In this document: piece after piece, positions 1 through 12,600 of the stretch
Layout: every line of letters starts with the position of its first letter
Numbering within the stretch: position 1 is the first letter of the stretch
Assembly (NCBI GenBank): GCA_021234155.1
Contig: JAJEKV010000343.1
Span: 62,001 to 126,000 of the forward strand
DNA from: Isoetes taiwanensis
Lineage: Eukaryota; Streptophyta; Lycopodiopsida; Isoetales; Isoetaceae
DNA length: 64,000 nucleotides
Direction: 5' to 3'
Notes under the pieces: model-generated
Databases searched by the model: none
Seen by the model: only the letters and a program-made list of their open reading frames with translations
Told to the model about the DNA's origin: nothing
Program-made: the position numbers and the translations under genes

Positions 1-1115
1 GAGTAGAGCCATCCTAGAACCCATATTCAACATCTTGAACCTAATCAAGGAACCCTAACCCTTAGTTAGATTTGTATGATTAGGTTAAGATGTTCTTCTT
101 ATGATTATTCTCATGATGTGATGTTTATGAGATGTTGGTTGATCATGTTTGCTCCTCTTGTATTGGGAAGGGGGTATAGACCTAGGGCCATATGTAGTAT
201 GCTCCTAGAGTAGATCCCTTAGTTCCTATTAGATGCGGCTCGTGCATAGGAGCCCACCGGGCTATCGAGGCTATGATATGACTCAGCACCACATAACGGG
301 CTAGAGGGAATGTGGAGGGAGGATCCTCCGAGTGGGGGCTTCGGGGATCCCATAGTGGGCTAGGCTTATGGTCGGTCACTTCGGTGGGCCGAGCATGGGT
401 CCGAAACACCTCCCGGGCAATGGTGTTGCCTCGCCTCTCGAGAGCCTGCAAGTGTTGGCTTGGCTCTCGTTTTGGGGGTTAAGTCGGGTGCATTTAATCG
501 CGGTGTCGCCACGATTCTCTAGGGGCATACGGAACCTCTAGACCCCGGGAAGGAGAGATGCAACCCTTCCCGCCTCATCGGACTGTGGAGATGCAACCCG
601 AGTAGTCCCGATGGGTGATGCCATGGGATTGTGATCCTCAGGAAGGCTAGAGTCATGCGAGCCTGATTTAGCCCATCCGCAAAGTATGCAATGTGAGGGG
701 CGGATAGAGTGGTCAACCCTAGCCATTGTTCTATGCCCAGCCTCGCCATTGTCATGACTCGGTCCGCTCTATCTTGAGGCCCAGCCGGCCGGTCATCCTT
801 CTTATGAGTCCGAGCCTGGGTAGGAGCTCTCATGTTTTACCGGTTTGTGGTTATCATCTTTGTATTTATATATGTGTGATGCACTATCCTTCCGTGTAGT
901 ATTTGTATATGTTTGATGCTAGTTCTCGGCGTGTTATCGCTTCCGTTATAGGAGCCCATAGGGAAGTTGGCGCAAGACACCTTTCGTGTTCCCTCTCCCC
1001 GCACTAGGGATCACCCTCGAGTGCGGGGTAGGCGAAGGGCCGCGGCGGTTGTTGAGCCGGACGGGGATTTCCGCCGAGTGTACTACCGGCAACCGATGTT
1101 TAGCGGGGCGCCACA
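1..1115 (-). mobile_element. Long terminal repeat (LTR) of an LTR retrotransposon, 5' end at 1,115
   Basis: Read on the minus strand, the sequence opens at 1,115 with TGTGGCGCCCC, a TG start typical of LTRs, and stays GC-rich far beyond the AT-rich flank on the right. The same order of blocks occurs on the plus strand from 63,083: a shared stretch around CCACTCTATCCGCCCC (near 700-720 here) and a shared TTGTATTGGGAAGGGGG (near 158-174 here). The two are therefore diverged LTRs of one lineage, each longer than 900 bp. No purine tract borders 1,115 on the right, so this is probably a 5' or solo LTR whose body lies outside the window. A short inverted repeat (CCCCGCACTAGGG / GAGTGCGGGG) lies at about 998-1,027. 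ORFs inside it have no recognisable product. Confidence 0.6.
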
Positions 1116-3337
1116 ATCTTTAGAAACTTATATGCCTGGAAATTTTTGCAGCATACTTAGGTTGCTCATTTCAAACCTGTCACAAAGAATTTTCTTGCAT
1201 CTATCCATCTTGTCTGCCACCATTATGCAATTGTCCGTATATAGTACAACAATGCAAAAATCATCTCCATTATGAAATTTATTTATACTTTGAATCCATT
1301 AGCTATGATGCTCTTGATAAAATACAATGCAACAACTTGAAAACTTACAGTTATGCACTCAGACTAGCAGTACTTCATGCTATAGCCACATTCAGAAACC
1401 CCCAAGCTTCACATGGCTCTCCTTGTACCAATGTGGACCCGTCTGGATGACTGCTTATTCCCATTTCAATGCGAATTTGATGCTGAAATCCTTGATGCTG
1501 AGGGGTCGTTGATGCTCTACATCTATGATAGGCTACTTCTCAGCATTAGCCCCATCTCCATGAGCTAAGAAAGATACTTTATCCCAATCCTTAGAATTTT
1601 ACCATAGTTAGACAATTATTCAAACAATGCATATTCTTACTACTAATGATTATTCTGCTCAACTTTTCATGCTCGATCTCCCTCTCGCGCTAAGCTCAAA
1701 TGCAACCCAATTCCATACTTAGCTTTATATTAGAACATGCAAATAAATTGATAAAAGCAGAAAATACAAGACCAACAAGATAAAGCACAAAACACAAAAT
1801 GACAAAAACATAACATGAACACAAAATGGCACTGAAGAGCTCGGTGCCGACCAGATCCAGTCTAATTCTGCCTTTTCTAAAGTTTCCATGCTGAATCGGT
1901 GCTCCTCATGTAATATTCAGCCATTCCTAACTTAAAATCAGCCTTACAGAGATGTTTCCAATCATTGATTATCTTCTCTAGCCTTATGAGTCTCCAATAA
2001 GTTCATAATCTATCATATTTGCATGCAAAAATCATGGTAGCTCATAGCACACCTCAATTGATCAAAGGCAAAACCTCACCTAAGAATTTCTTCGCACATA
2101 GACCTCTGGATCCCCTGCAATTGATTGCGCCTCCAAAGATCGTCTTCTAACTCCAAGAATCAAACTGCAGAAGAACATTTTATAGTGCAGTCAATTCTGA
2201 CTCAGCATCACTATTTCTGTCATAACTTTTGCATACGGATGAGTTTCGGCCTGATCATAGCCATTTCGGAAAGCTTGCTCAGATATCTTTCTAGCACAAA
2301 ATAGATCACCTAAAACGGATCTCGGGTCGCCGAGATATGATGCTTCAAAATTCGGGCTCCAAAATTGCCCAGAATTGCTCTCTGCCTTCATGCTTTGCAA
2401 CAATCCTTTTTCCAAACAGACAAAACCCTGAACTCATGCTGGATACATGTTATACATGTGCACATACGTACATAAGTACATATACTGGCCCATCAAGTGC
2501 CCAAGTCTGTTACAGTTGCAAGCCATATACCTTCACCAACTGCACTACCTATTATCGTTGACAATACTCTCTTGCAGCATCTACATATGTGCGCCAGCTT
2601 CTAACATTCGGAACCTCCACGCATGTGCGACACTTGGCAAGATCTTATCCGTTGAAATGGCGCAATCTAGACCATTGGTTTAGATATATAAGGAGGAGCC
2701 CCATTCTCATCATACCTTCTAGGCATCTGTCTCATGTTCCTGCTTGCCTTCGAGCCGGCCGATCTTGACGTATTTCTCATGTATTTTGCACGTGTTTTCC
2801 TTGTTTTCGAGTAGGTTCATGACAGATAGGTAGATAGATAAAACATTAACATCCAAGATAAAACAAAGGGGAGGGAATATGCTAATTTAAGTATTTTAAC
2901 TTAAAACTCTAGTGTTAAGAGTTGATAATAGAACCTTGTATTACTAAGGATCCATAAAATAGCAAGTAACTCTGCTACATCCCCACTGTCCATGGCATTC
3001 ATTAATGAAAAGTGGTGATAGCCTATGAAGTGAGGGAGCCTTCTGGCAAAATGAAGGTTTTTCATATGAAAAATGACAAGTAACATGAGAAGTAGCAACC
3101 GTAGTAGTAGCAACGGTTTCATTAGCTACAGATGTACCAGCAGCAATATCTTGAGAGGAAGGACTTCAAGCATAGAAGATGTGGTGGGTATAGAGGCGGA
3201 GCATCAATGTGTGCAGTTGAAGCAATGGCATAATGAGTTGCCATAGCATGGTGCTTTGTTTCAGCAAATGTTTCATATGTTGGTGTAAAGATGCGTAGCT
3301 TACCATGAACCAATGCAATCTTACGAATCTTTTGAAT
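1116..3337. other. AT-rich spacer without a recognisable gene
   Basis: No protein family or RNA gene is recognised in either strand. Short ORFs (for example at 1,327-1,512 and 2,191-2,415) have no motifs. A promoter-like block near 2,620-2,740 is listed separately. Confidence 0.5.
2628..2740 (+). promoter_or_regulatory. Promoter-like block with TATA box, not linked to a gene
   Basis: A GATA/I-box-like CTTATCC (about 2,643-2,649) is followed some 35 bases later by a good TATA box, ATATATAAGG (about 2,685-2,694), and then a pyrimidine-rich leader with an ATG near 2,732. The spacing resembles plant light-regulated promoters. No coding sequence follows, so it may be an orphan promoter fragment or chance. 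Confidence 0.2.
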
Positions 3338-6164
3338 GTCTCTAAACTTTTGTAAATCCTAGCATCTTGCTAACTTTTGTGTCTTTGTAAGATCAAAATC
3401 CAAATAGAAAGATGCCTTTCAACCTCTTAGTCTGCTTTAGAATGTCACTTTAGTGTTTGAATCTGGCACTGTGAATTTCACTATACATGGGTGGTGAGAC
3501 TGCAATGCTCTTACCCTGTGCCGGGGGGTGCACCTATTGTATAGGGGATACGCCACCTGCGTGCAAGGGGCTGACAAAAACCATCTTGTATATGTCTTTG
3601 AAATTCTTCAGAAACCTCCATTTCAGTCACATACTGTACGAAAATCATTCTAAAGACCCCAAAAATCTACTCCTAGATACAAGTATATATACGGTTCAAG
3701 GGGAAAACAAAGCCTTTTAGGTCACTCACCTAGTTCCTACGGCTAAAACTATGTGAGTCCCCGTTACCCCTGCGGCATATGGTGACAACAACTACTGTTG
3801 TGAGGTGCATTTTAGCCAACACCAAAGTCTGTACCTTCTGTTGCAAGCACTACCTTGTGCATAGCAGTGACAACAACTACTGTTGTGAGGTGCATTTTAG
3901 CCAACACCACGGTTTGTACCTCCGGTTGCAAGCACTCTGATGCATCCTTTGGCATGCCACGAACTATCAAGTTACACTGGTGACTATGCATATCAATATG
4001 TTCTCTGCACCTTTAAGCAGAAGTAGATGCAATTCATGCTACATGTGGTTGCTGGGGATGAGGAATTTTTAAGGTATGGATTTCATATTAGGAATATAAT
4101 GCTTTGAAGAAGAAGCTGGAAGTGGATTGGATGCATGAGAATGTGAATGTCTGAGAGCAGCAACATGGCCAGTTATATCCTTAGCAAGCTCAGTCACTTT
4201 GCATGTCATATGTTCTTCCAATGCTATCATATGAATACTACAACTAGTAAAAACATGAGAAACATGGCTACATAAATCCCCCGAGCCATTGGTCCACGAC
4301 GATCACAAGTGGATTTGACTTGAAAGCTAAAATAAGTTCCTTTAGGTCGAAGGTTTAACTATAAGAGAGAGTTCTTTTCAATACTTTGCAATGAATTGAA
4401 GCTGAAGAGCAAGATCATTCATGGAAAAAGAACATATTTCAAAGATCATCGAGACTCAAATATAGTTCTATACTCACCAAGAGATACCAATTGGGAGCTT
4501 GAGTGCCAAGCTGCACATGTTGAGATGGAATTTAATCCAACTGATATCAACAAATTTGTTACTAGCTTACAGCAATATTTGAAACAAATTGAATAAGCAA
4601 AAAAAAAGAAATGGTGAATAATCATAATTTCTAGCATGTTAAATGTCATCTCTAGAAATTTTTTTGATAGCCAAGGACACAAATGCTAGAGACAGTTCTA
4701 TATGCCGTTCCTTTGACTTGCAATTTTTAACAAATACAAGCAATGAACTACTTAAAATATCTGTTCTTCACGTGATAAATAATTACAAAGCTTTAAGAAG
4801 CATTTCTAGAGTGAAATATAACAACTAACTATGGGAAGTGTGTATATATCGCAAAGATTGGCCTAATAAAATTTATTAGTAATGAAACAACCCGATATTG
4901 AGATTTACTCATATTAACTGGAACAAAAAGCTCTCAATCTGTCTACTTGTAGGCTTTGATACTTAGCAAATCGGGAATTCTTTACATGAACTTTCTCAAG
5001 TTTAATATTAAACAAATTCAGATTCTCATTCTGCCTGCAATAACTAGAACTACAAGAGAGCGAGAAAGAAGAAGGATCAAAAGACTCTGCCGTAGAAGTT
5101 GTATTTCAGATGAAGAAGGTTGCACCTAAAGGTTGCAAGATAGACAAAGATCAGCCTATTAACGTTTGTTAATAAAGAAACATAATCATGCTGGAACAAA
5201 AGCTATGCATACTTATTTGTGAAGGGTGAAAAAGATGCACCATTTTACCTACATATTCTAAACGAGGTGCACACTGGACTACCACGGATCCATCGGGTCC
5301 GCCGATCCCACGCCCGCACCATATATTGGAGCCTCTCGGGCACCTCCGCTTTGCTTATACTCATTTATGATTGGGGCCTATGATTTTAAGATGTCAAATA
5401 CGAATTTGCCTAAGGTCTTGATGGTATCTCGAGCCTCTATACGATTTCATTTAAGGTTTTAGAATATGAATTAGGGGGCTCGAACCTCTACCAAAATATC
5501 TCAATGTCCTAATAAAACTACTTTAAACAATTTAATCAGTGAGCTAACGTGATTATTATTTATCTTGAATCATATTTTTTTTTATAACCCATTGAATTAT
5601 TTTAGGGATAGGGTCTATAGTTTCAGAAATTATATCTATATCAAATACCCCTCGAACCCCCTGTTATTTTGCTACATATGGTAGCGCCTACACCGCCCCG
5701 AGCAAGAATAGAAATCAAAGTACTTAAGTCCTAATTCAACCAGAAAAATCACATGCCTCCGTGGATTCGGCTACAAACCTTCTTAATTCCACCAAAGGCA
5801 AAGCAAAGCCGTAGGATCTCCATCTACGGAAATCCAGGGCTGCAACAGATTTTGGACCCAAAAGCAGAACCATCCATGATCCAAACTAGAGCCAAACAAA
5901 AAAGCTAACGCATGGCTTAAGATGCAAGGGTTGATTAAAATCAATGCCCCCCCAAGTGGGGGCAAAAACAAAAAAAAAAACAAAAAAACACCTCCGTTTA
6001 TACACATGCAAAAGTAATGGTCCCTAGCTAAAAACAAAAGGGACACAAACCAATATGGTGCCAACAAAAAGTACTAACAAAAGTGTCTGTGCCTTCTAGA
6101 AATATTAAATAGTATGCAGCTCCAAATACAACTGCAAAATCATATAAAGGTTTTAGTTTAAAAG
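3338..6164. repeat. Tandem duplication, copy 1 (about 2.83 kb)
   Basis: The stretch starting GTCTCTAAACTTTTGTAAAT near 3,338 restarts at 6,165, and the two units run directly into each other at the shared AAAGTGT. Offsets stay between about 2,811 and 2,827 over the whole length. Landmarks in order: a block with GCAAGGGGCTG, a CCAACACCA block, the small ORF at 4,346-4,596, an AT-rich middle, and a terminal homopolymer-rich stretch with the shared CCCCCTGTTATTTTGCTACA motif. Copy 1 differs from copy 2 by scattered small indels and substitutions, concentrated outside the ORF. Confidence 0.85.
4346..4596 (+). CDS. Exon-like small ORF, unknown protein (copy 1)
   Basis: An open frame begins just after TTTAG (AG at 4,344-4,345) and runs about 83 codons to a TAA at 4,594. 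It contains KSKIIHGKRTYFKDHRDSN, then LYSPRDTNWELECQAAHVE, and ends in NKFVTSLQQYLKQIE. The composition is that of a soluble, charged protein ending in a probable amphipathic helix. There is no in-frame ATG at a sensible place, so a terminal exon behind a 3' splice site is the best reading. The family was not recognised. The copy at 7,157-7,407 differs by one residue (D to G in FNPTDINKF). It could be a retained gene fragment or part of an unclassified transposon. Confidence 0.35.
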
Positions 6165-8965
6165 TGTCTCTAAACTTTTGTAAATCCTAGCATCTTGCTA
6201 ACTTTTGTGTCTTTGTAAGATCAAAATCCAAATAGAAAGATGCCTTTCAACCTCTTAGTCCGCTTTTAGAATGTCACTTTAGTGTTTGAATCTTAAATCG
6301 CGGAATTTCACTATACATGGGCGGTGAGACCGCAATGCTCTTATCCCTGCTTGGGGGTGCACCTATTGTATAGGGGGTACGCCACCTGCGTGCAAGGGGC
6401 TGGCAAAAACCATCTTGTATATGCCTTTGAATTTCTTCAGAAACCTCCATTTCAGTCACATACTGTACGAAAATCATTCTAAAGACCCCAAAAATCTACT
6501 CCTAGATACAAGTATATATACGGTTCAAGGGGAAAACAAAGCCTTTTAGGTCACTCACCTATGTGAGTCCCTTTACCCCCGGCATAGCAAATGACAACAA
6601 CTACTGTTGTGAGGTGCATTTTAGCCAACACCAAAGTCTCCACCTCTCAAGGCAAGCACTACCTTGTGCATAGTAAAGGACAACAACTTGTTGAGGGGTG
6701 CATTTTAGCCAACACCACGGTGCATGACCTCCATTTTGCAAGCACTCGATGCATCCTTTGGCATGCCAATTAACTATCAAGTTACACCGGGTGACTATGC
6801 ATATCAATATGTTCTCTCAGACCTTTAAGCGTAAGTAGATGCAATTCATGCTACATGTGGTTGCCGGGATGAGGAATTTTTAAGGTATGGATTTCATATT
6901 AGGAATATAATGCTTTGAAGAAGAAGCTGGAAGTGGATTGGATGCATGAGAATGTGAATGTCTGAGAGCAGCAACATGGCCAGTTATATCCTTAGCAAGC
7001 TCAGTCACTTTGCATGTCATATGTTCTTCCAATGATATCATATGAATACTACAACTAGTAAAAACAATAGAAACATGGCTACATAAATCCCCCGAGCCAT
7101 TGGTCCACGACGATCACAAGTGGATTTGACTTGAAAGCTAAAATAAGTTCCTTTAGGTCGAAGGTTTAACTATAAGAGAGAGTTCTTTTCAATACTTTGC
7201 AATGAATTGAAGCTGAAGAGCAAGATCATTCATGGAAAAAGAACATATTTCAAAGATCATCGAGACTCAAATATAGTTCTATACTCACCAAGAGATACCA
7301 ATTGGGAGCTTGAGTGCCAAGCTGCACATGTTGAGATGGAATTTAATCCAACTGGTATCAACAAATTTGTTACTAGCTTACAACAATATTTGAAACAAAT
7401 TGAATAAGCAAAAAAAAAAAAGAAATGGTGAATAATTATAATTTCTAGCATGTTAAATGTCATCTCTAGAAATTTTTTTGATAGCCAAGGAAAGGACACA
7501 AATGCTAGAGACAGTTCTATGTGTCGTTCCTTTGACTTGCAATTTTTAACAAATCCAAGCAATGAACTACTTAAAATATCTGTTCTTCACGTGATAAATA
7601 ATTAGAAAGCTTTAAGAAGCATTTCTAGAGTTAAATATAATAACTAACTATGGGAAGTGTGTATATATCGCAAAGATTAGCCTAATAAAATTTATTAGTA
7701 ATGAAACAACCCGATATTGAGATTTACTCATATTAACTGGAACACAAAGCTCTCCATCTGTCTACTTGTAGGCTTTGATACTTAGCAAATCGGGAATTCT
7801 TTACATGAACTTTCTCAAGTTTAATATTAAACAAATTCAGATTCTCATTCTGCCTGCAATAACTAGAACTACAAGAGAGCAAGAAAGAAGAAGGATCAAA
7901 AGACTCGCCAGAAGTTGTATTTCGATGAAGAAGGTTGCACCTAAAGGTTGTAAGATAGACAAAGATCAGCCTATTAACGCGTTTGTTAATAAAGAAACAT
8001 AATCATGCTGGAACAAAAGCTATGCATACTTATTTGTGAAGGGTGAAAAAGATGCATCATTTTACCTACATATTCTAAACGAGGTGCACACTGGACTACC
8101 TACCATCGGGTCCGGCCGATCCTACGCCCGCACCATATATTGGAGCCTCCGGGCACCTCCCGCTTTGCTTATACTCATTTATGATTGGGGGCGCCTATGA
8201 TTTTAAGATGTCAAATACTTAATTTGCCTAAGGTCTTGATGGTATCTCGAGCCTCTATAATGATTTCATTTAAGGTTTTAGAATATGAATTAGGGGCTCG
8301 AACCTCTACCAAAAAATATCTCAATGTCCTAATAAAACTACTTTAAACAATTTAATCGTTGAGCTAACGGATTATTATTATTTATCTTGAATCATATTTT
8401 TTATATAACCCATTGAATTATTTTAGGGATAGGGTCTATAGTTTTAAATTATATCTATATCAAATCCCCCTTGAACCCCCTGTTATTTTGCTACATATGG
8501 TAGCGCCTACCTGCCCTGGAGCAAGAATAGAAATCAAAGTACTTAAGTCCTAATTCAACCAGAAAATCACATGCCTCCAGGATTCGACACAAACCTTCTT
8601 AATTCCACCAAAGGCAAAGCCGTAGGATCTCCATCTACGGAAATCCAGGGCTGCAAAAGATTTGGGACCCAAAACAGAACCATCCATGATCCAAACTAGA
8701 GCCAAACAAAAAAGCTAACGATGGCTTAAGATGCAAGGGTTGACAAAATCAATGCCCCCCCCACGTGGCAAAAAAAAAAAAAAAAAAACAAAAACACCTC
8801 CGTTTATAAACATGCAAAAGTAATGGTCCCTAGCTAAAAAAAAGGGACACAAACCAATATGGTGCCAACAAAAGTACTAACAAAAGTGTCCGTGCCTTCT
8901 AGAAATATTAAATAGTATGCACTCAAATACAACTGCAAAATCATATAAAGATTTTAATTTAAAAG
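6165..8965. repeat. Tandem duplication, copy 2 (about 2.80 kb)
   Basis: Second unit of the duplication, collinear with 3,338-6,164. It ends near 8,965, where AAAAGTGT is followed by unique sequence (ACAACGATAC), whereas copy 1 runs into the next unit at the same point. Differences include shortened homopolymers, small CG-containing gaps and a few substitutions. They are dense in the first 500 bases and in the last kilobase and sparse in the ORF-bearing middle. Confidence 0.85.
7157..7407 (+). CDS. Exon-like small ORF, unknown protein (copy 2)
   Basis: Counterpart of 4,346-4,596, with the same upstream AG and the same stop. Over about 200 bases only two substitutions are seen: one synonymous (CAG/CAA in the LQQYLK part) and one changing D to G in FNPTGINKF. 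No start codon or upstream exon is identified. No family was recognised. Confidence 0.35.
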
Positions 8966-10190
8966 TGTACAACGATACAAATGGAACCACTCAAAAGCAT
9001 TTGTCATATTAGTATGAGGATTTGAAGCCATTGTATGAGGGTGAGGAAAATATATCTAGTCTGTGACTTGTAAAGTTATATCTAGCAAGGTACATGTATA
9101 TGCTTATATATTTTGGAAGCACATTTTGTATTGTTAATTGTATATAACTAATTATGGCAATCACAAAAGTTAAGCATGTTAAGCATATGAATAGTTGCTA
9201 GCAAGATTATGCATTTACAATTTTACATTCCTGTCTAAAAATTAGCCACCGCCATTGTCAAAACATCAAAAGCAGCATGTGTTCATCAGCAAATGCATCT
9301 AGTTTGATTAATAGAAGGTTGTAATTCTATCTTTTGATGGTTGTATAAGTTGATTCTAGTGTCTACTCATATGTGTTCATCCACAATTATGCATCAAACA
9401 TCTTTTGAATGATATTTTGGGCTAATTTCATCTTCTAGATCTTTTGCAGTCTAAAGCAGAATAATTTAGCTCTGATTTTTTGGCATACGGAGAGCTCTAA
9501 TTTTTGTAAGGATTGGCATGGAAAATCCTTATGGAGCAGGCTCAACCTCAACGTCTTTCTCACTTTATGTGGAAAGGAATCTTAGGCCTTTTAGACTCCA
9601 CATCTTAAGCATGTTGCTTGATGAAAATTTAACCTTCTACTTGTCTCAAGAGGATTTTACTTGGCATTCAAATCCAACCTATTGATTAATACCCATTTGC
9701 GCTTTGAAAGCTTGAATTGGGTGCTTGCATATATGCAAGCTTGGTTTACATATGCATAAATTAGTTGCCTATACTTCATTCACACAAGGCTTGCCTCTTT
9801 GCCAACCAATGCTTGATTCTAAACTTGAACACAAGTGTATGTTATGGTACAAATGTGGGAGCAAATCCATGGTGAAAGAGCTATGGGAAAGCTATGCAAA
9901 AATTTCAATTCCCATAACGAGCCTAGCATAAAATAAAATAAAGATCAAGGGATAACATTTAGGGATATTCAATTTACACATTTATTATTATAAAGGCACC
10001 TATTATATTAGAATAGAATAGAATGGAATAGAATGTGTTTTTGTGGAGATATAGCAGAAAAGACAACAACAATCATTGGGAAAAGTTCAAAGACTATAAG
10101 AAGGATATTTGAAGACAATGCCATGGTCACATATTGAAATACAAAAGTTTTATATATATTGTGAAGGGACACCCTTACCTTTCATGAAAA
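8966..10190. other. AT-rich spacer, nothing recognised
   Basis: No coding or structural signal beyond short ORFs and a small AATAGAATAG microsatellite at about 10,010-10,035. Confidence 0.5.
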
Positions 10191-10194
10191 TGTT

Positions 10195-10301
10195 TTTTCA
10201 TGACCATAGCAATTATTGCATGTATTGTGTTCCAGATTGTTTGTTTGTATATTCAATGATTCTACAATGTTCAAAGAGCCCAAATTTCATAAATCTTAAC
10301 A
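10195..10301 (+). mobile_element. 3' end of a short LTR, adjoining a tRNA-Met primer-binding site
   Basis: The block ending AATTTCATAAATCTTAACA (CA at 10,300-10,301) is followed after two bases by a primer-binding-site match. The last 100 bases recur, with internal duplication, at 15,325-15,495, sharing TGTATATTCAAT and AGCCCAAATTTCATAAATC. This is the expected arrangement for a 5' LTR end next to its PBS. The LTR start was not found; TGTGAAGGGACACCC at about 10,159 is one candidate. Confidence 0.45.
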
Positions 10302-10303
10302 AT

Positions 10304-10316
10304 TGGTATCAAAGCC
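10304..10316 (+). promoter_or_regulatory. Retrotransposon primer-binding site (initiator tRNA-Met type)
   Basis: TGGTATCAAAGCC matches the common plant PBS TGGTATCAGAGCC at 12 of 13 positions and sits two bases after an LTR-like CA end. It would prime minus-strand cDNA synthesis of a Copia-type or TRIM/LARD-type element. No gag or pol coding sequence follows, so the element is non-autonomous or decayed. Confidence 0.5.
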
Positions 10317-10321
10317 AAGTT

Positions 10322-12040
10322 CAGATTCTTATATAGATTTGCGGGTTATGGAAACACAGAAGTAAGATACTACAAACTCTATATGCAACCAAGAAGTTGC
10401 TGATAGAGAGGGCTTGAAGCAATTCAAGAACACCATAGGATTTTTACAAGGAAGCAAGAAAACACTTATATACGCAGATGCTTAAAGGCAAAGCAGAGAT
10501 ATATCCACCCCTAAGACTAGCGATAATAAAGTAAATAGAATAATGCAACTAAGAAGGCAGATGGGCTAGTAACGAGCGCTAGAGCACCAGAAAACGGAAA
10601 AACATAAAATGAACCAATGGAACAATGTGGTGAAAGATGGAAAGGGAATTGTGCTGGAGTACTAGAATATCAAAATGCATAAAGAGATAAATGAAACAAT
10701 GCAGTGAGATTGAAAAGGAATTGTTGTGAGAAAAAGAACCAAAAACCACGAAACAAAATACACAGATAAAGAGTTAATGGAGAACATGGAACAAGAAAAC
10801 TGAATGGAGTGAATCTAGGATAAGGAGGATGAGCAGAGCAGATAAGGCGAATGGAACAAAATAAACAATAAATGGAGCAACCACGGTGGCCAAAAAAATA
10901 GAGAACCTACAACATAACATCAAAGAGCAACATGAAGAAATGGAAAAAACAATGCACATGTAGATAAATTAGAGTGAGGAAAATGGACCCGATGGAGTGG
11001 GTAAAGAGACCAATGAAATAGGGATGATAGGTTAGATAGAGGCAACAATGAGAACTTAACTAGAAGCCAAGAACAGTCGAGTGACCAGCAGTAATGAGAC
11101 AAAGAGTGAATGAAGCAATGGAACAAACAATGCAACCCGAGCAGGATGAAGCAACTGCAAAGAGGGCTAATCCAACGAGAAAGTTAAATGAACTTGTATG
11201 GCATATGTGGAAAGGAGCAAATAACAGTAACTGGAGCCAAATAAGTAGATGGGACAAACAAGAAGTAATATGGAAAATGGGTGGCTAAACATGACCGGAG
11301 AGGAGGGAATCAATAGTAAAACTCAAAGACAATAAACAATAGAAGCCCCTAATTGGCCAACTGTGACTAATCCAACATCCACAAATAAAAAGAAACGTAA
11401 CTAACTAGCCAACATAACAAAGATGTATGTAAAATCTAATCTCTTATGAACACGTGTAACATAACTAGAGAGAATACCTCATCACCAATCTCTTAGCATC
11501 CTGATCAAAAGCCTCAACCAAACAAATAACTTGCAATAGACGCTTATGTGGAGAGACCTCCCTGGCCTAGATGCAAACATAACCAACAACCCGTATGTAT
11601 TTAAGTCATGCAAACAATATCTATAGACAAATGACATCATGAAATGTAGATATAGGAGTTGGACGGACAAAGGAATGATTATGGCAAAATGACCAAAAAT
11701 TGAACACATGGCAACCCATGCATATTAATAGCCCTTACAAAATTTTCTCTGAAAAAAAGGCCAATCGTAGCAAACCATGTGAGGATCCAAGTAAAAACAA
11801 TGCATCAAGATAACAAACCAAAATGAATCTAAAAACAAGATACGGCCAAATGGTGCAAGCCCTAGCACCTTATGTTGAATGAGCGAACATAATAGGATAA
11901 TGAAGGATCTGAGCTAATGAGAGACTACAGCATGCAGTGTCAGCAAATGTTAACTCTAGGAAACCACCACAATGAGATAACGAGAAACCATAACTAATTT
12001 GACGACCACATGACGCATAGGATAATGTAGGATCTGAGCC
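10322..12040. other. Purine-rich, non-coding stretch after the PBS
   Basis: The plus strand is rich in A and G (many ATGGAACAA- and GAGCAA-like words between 10,550 and 11,300), giving long pyrimidine-biased minus-strand ORFs without motifs. It may be the internal region of the non-autonomous element whose PBS lies at 10,304, but no polyprotein can be read. Confidence 0.35.
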
Positions 12041-12044
12041 CTAC

Positions 12045-12225
12045 GTAACCCCCCGTGTGAATATGCACCCAAACCAAAGGGGGTTTAAGGGGGATTTTAA
12101 TTTAAATGTGTTAAATGCAATGGTTTGTGTTAATAATGTTAATGGTAGTTGTGTGTTTATTGTTATATAAAAAAAATTTTGGGCCCTTCGGGCCCTAACC
12201 AAAGCAAACATAGGTAAAGTTTATG
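12045..12225 (+). repeat. Dispersed repeat, copy A (related to 40,935-41,120)
   Basis: About 180 bases starting near CGTAACCCC..GTGTGAATATG, with CACCCAAACCAAAGGGGG, an AT-rich centre, and a palindrome GGGCCCTTCGGGCCC (about 12,180-12,194). The same order is found at 40,935-41,120. Downstream both continue with ACATAGGTAAA. The family was not identified. Confidence 0.7.
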
Positions 12226-12339
12226 GGCCTAAATATTAATTACTAAAAAACACAATAACATGAAGACAAACAAATTGAGTACATTTTATGTAATCATGAG
12301 TACATTTTATGTAATCATTATATTCATTATCTCAGATCC

Positions 12340-12600
12340 GGGAATATTGCAAATACAAGAATCGTGTAAACTATTGTGAACTGCACACAAGACTTTTGAG
12401 GACAACACACTTTGACATCCAAGACCTTCATGGTTGAGGTATTCATGAATATTGCAATACAAAAACGCGTGTAAACTATTGTGAATCGCGACACAAGACT
12501 TTTACGGACAACACACTTTGACATCCTAGAACTACACAGAAGACTTTTGCGGACAACACACTTTGACATCCAAGCCCTTCATGGTTGAGGTGTTCATGAA
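12340..12600. repeat. Minisatellite-like tandem repeat, about 2.5-3 units
   Basis: The words ACAAGACTTTT and GACAACACACTTTGACATCC occur three times (about 12,387, 12,494 and 12,540), and CTTCATGGTTGAGGT..TTCATGAA twice. Units are about 107, 84 and 70 bases. Minus-strand ORFs here only repeat the same words. Confidence 0.75.

Noticed and set aside
48-60. ACCCTAACCCTT, telomere-like words
   Set aside because: Only about two imperfect units inside an LTR; not a telomere or an interstitial telomeric array.
519-833. 104-codon minus-strand ORF
   Set aside because: Lies wholly inside the LTR, is GC-driven, and shows no family motif.
3487-3720. 77-codon ORF with several cysteines
   Set aside because: Not conserved in the second copy of the duplication, where indels break it.
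10774-11288. Overlapping ORFs on both strands
   Set aside because: They arise from a purine-rich low-complexity stretch and have no domain.
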